Source: Flavobacteriales bacterium UBA6165 (GTDB lineage Bacteria > Bacteroidota > Bacteroidia > Flavobacteriales_D > Crocinitomicaceae). Taken from it: a DNA stretch of 32,115 bases. Shown here one piece after another: positions 31,654-32,115 of the stretch. The DNA lies in the NCBI GenBank assembly GCA_002422285.1, contig DIUF01000031.1, positions 573 to 32,687 of the forward strand, written 5' to 3'. The notes under the pieces were generated by a model. It did not search any database. It saw only the letters and a program-made list of their open reading frames with translations, and was not told where the DNA came from. How positions within the stretch are numbered: position 1 is the stretch's first letter; every line of letters starts with the position of its first letter. Both the position numbers and the translations under genes were made by a program.

Positions 31654-32115
31654 TTATACACCGAGCATCATACAACGTGCACTCCCACCTCCAATTTTTT
31701 CAATCGTTGGAATGGCCACTGAAATAATCTCAACTTTTTTGCCAATCAAGTTTCGTGTTTCATCTGAAAATGATTGAAAAGCTGTTTCGCTCATGATGAG
31801 ATAAGGCTTGCTAGATTTATCATTTACCTCCAAACAATTTCCAGCAAATTGAGCCATTTGTTTGAAATCAATGGTGATAATCAAATTTCCTGATTCCCTT
31901 AATTTATTCATCACCATGGCTCGTTCAATCGGATTCGAAATGCACTCTTCGCAAATCACAGTAACATTTTCCCCAATCGACAAGAGCACGTTGGTATGGT
32001 AAATGGCGTGTCCGTTCACATCATGCGCTTCGAAACTTATTGGTGTGAATCCTAGTTTTTGGCAAACAAGTTCGAAAGCCGTGACATCGGATCGACTGGC
32101 AATGGCGCAATAAGC
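31654..32115 (-). CDS. ctlX: Arginine-deiminase-fold hydrolase (CtlX-like), C-terminal part, cut by window edge
   Basis: The frame is open from the right edge to the stop at 31654, giving the last 153 residues. It reads SDVTAFELVCQKLGFTPISF, then AHDVNGHAIYHTNVLLSIG, EECISNPIERAMVMNKL, MAQFAGNCLEVND, LIMSETAFQSFS and GGGSARCMMLGV. This is the second half of a guanidine-modifying (amidinotransferase/arginine deiminase) beta-propeller. His in 'AIYHTN' and Cys in 'GGGSARCMM' are the expected catalytic residues. The pattern fits the CtlX group found in Bacteroidota, proposed to act on citrulline. An inner GTG at 32019 is not the start, since the homologous frame continues upstream. The promoter of the next gene lies just after its stop. 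Confidence 0.85.
   Translation of the reverse strand, partial: AYCAIASRSDVTAFELVCQKLGFTPISFEAHDVNGHAIYHTNVLLSIGENVTVICEECISNPIERAMVMNKLRESGNLIITIDFKQMAQFAGNCLEVNDKSSKPYLIMSETAFQSFSDETRNLIGKKVEIISVAIPTIEKIGGGSARCMMLGV

Noticed and set aside
1..32115. Search for tRNA, rRNA, CRISPR arrays, insertion sequences, phage genes and attachment sites
   Set aside because: None recognised by eye; there are no regularly spaced repeats of CRISPR type, no transposase motifs and no terminal inverted repeats.

Overview
The window looks like a chromosomal segment of a Bacteroidota bacterium, most likely Flavobacteriia. The evidence is the moderately AT-rich composition, the near absence of Shine-Dalgarno sequences, repeated TAnnTTTG (-7) promoter elements just upstream of genes, a single-chain branched-chain/2-oxo acid dehydrogenase E1, a bacterial ComA-like phosphosulfolactate synthase, and a RecQ with a long C-terminal extension. 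It is a dense housekeeping region. I see no rRNA, tRNA, CRISPR array, transposase, prophage or plasmid gene, and no frameshifted gene.

Layout. (1) Positions 1-4342, minus strand: gdhA, then the three-subunit proton-translocating transhydrogenase pntAA-pntAB-pntB, then the start of a membrane glycosyltransferase cut by the window edge. (2) 4569-5045, plus: an unrecognised protein made of exact 25-residue helical repeats. (3) 5099-8786, minus: a TPR protein, a ComA-like synthase, an iron-siderophore-type binding lipoprotein and a small membrane protein overlapping it. (4) 8918-12661, minus: deaD (DEAD-box RNA helicase with an RGG tail) and typA/bipA, read from a promoter about 270 nt upstream, so deaD has a long leader. 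(5) 13068-15725, minus: two unknown membrane/secreted proteins and dnaB. (6) 15974-18314, plus: an ABC-F ATPase and trmH. (7) 18333-22035, minus: a small lipoprotein, then the recQ-arsC-MBL hydrolase group. (8) 22502-27971, plus: tatC, lptB, fused E1 alpha/beta, accA and a lipoprotein. (9) 27968-32115, minus: an arginine-deiminase-fold hydrolase cut by the right edge, a 3-hydroxyacyl-CoA dehydrogenase, a two-module VOC protein and a second membrane glycosyltransferase.

How the genes connect. gdhA plus the transhydrogenase links ammonium/glutamate metabolism to the NADP(H) pool. The E1 fusion, accA and the 3-hydroxyacyl-CoA dehydrogenase bear on acyl-CoA and (branched) fatty-acid metabolism. 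tatC and lptB serve envelope export. deaD, typA, the ABC-F protein and trmH act on RNA or the ribosome, and dnaB and recQ on DNA.

The features most worth a second look are the 25-residue repeat protein, the deaD leader with GCCAA motifs spaced 7/14/14 nt, several promoters so close to their start codons that the mRNAs should be leaderless or nearly so, a glycosyltransferase whose natural start appears to be AUA, and the palindrome-bearing 466-bp gap between recQ and tatC. I found no clearly novel multi-gene system.
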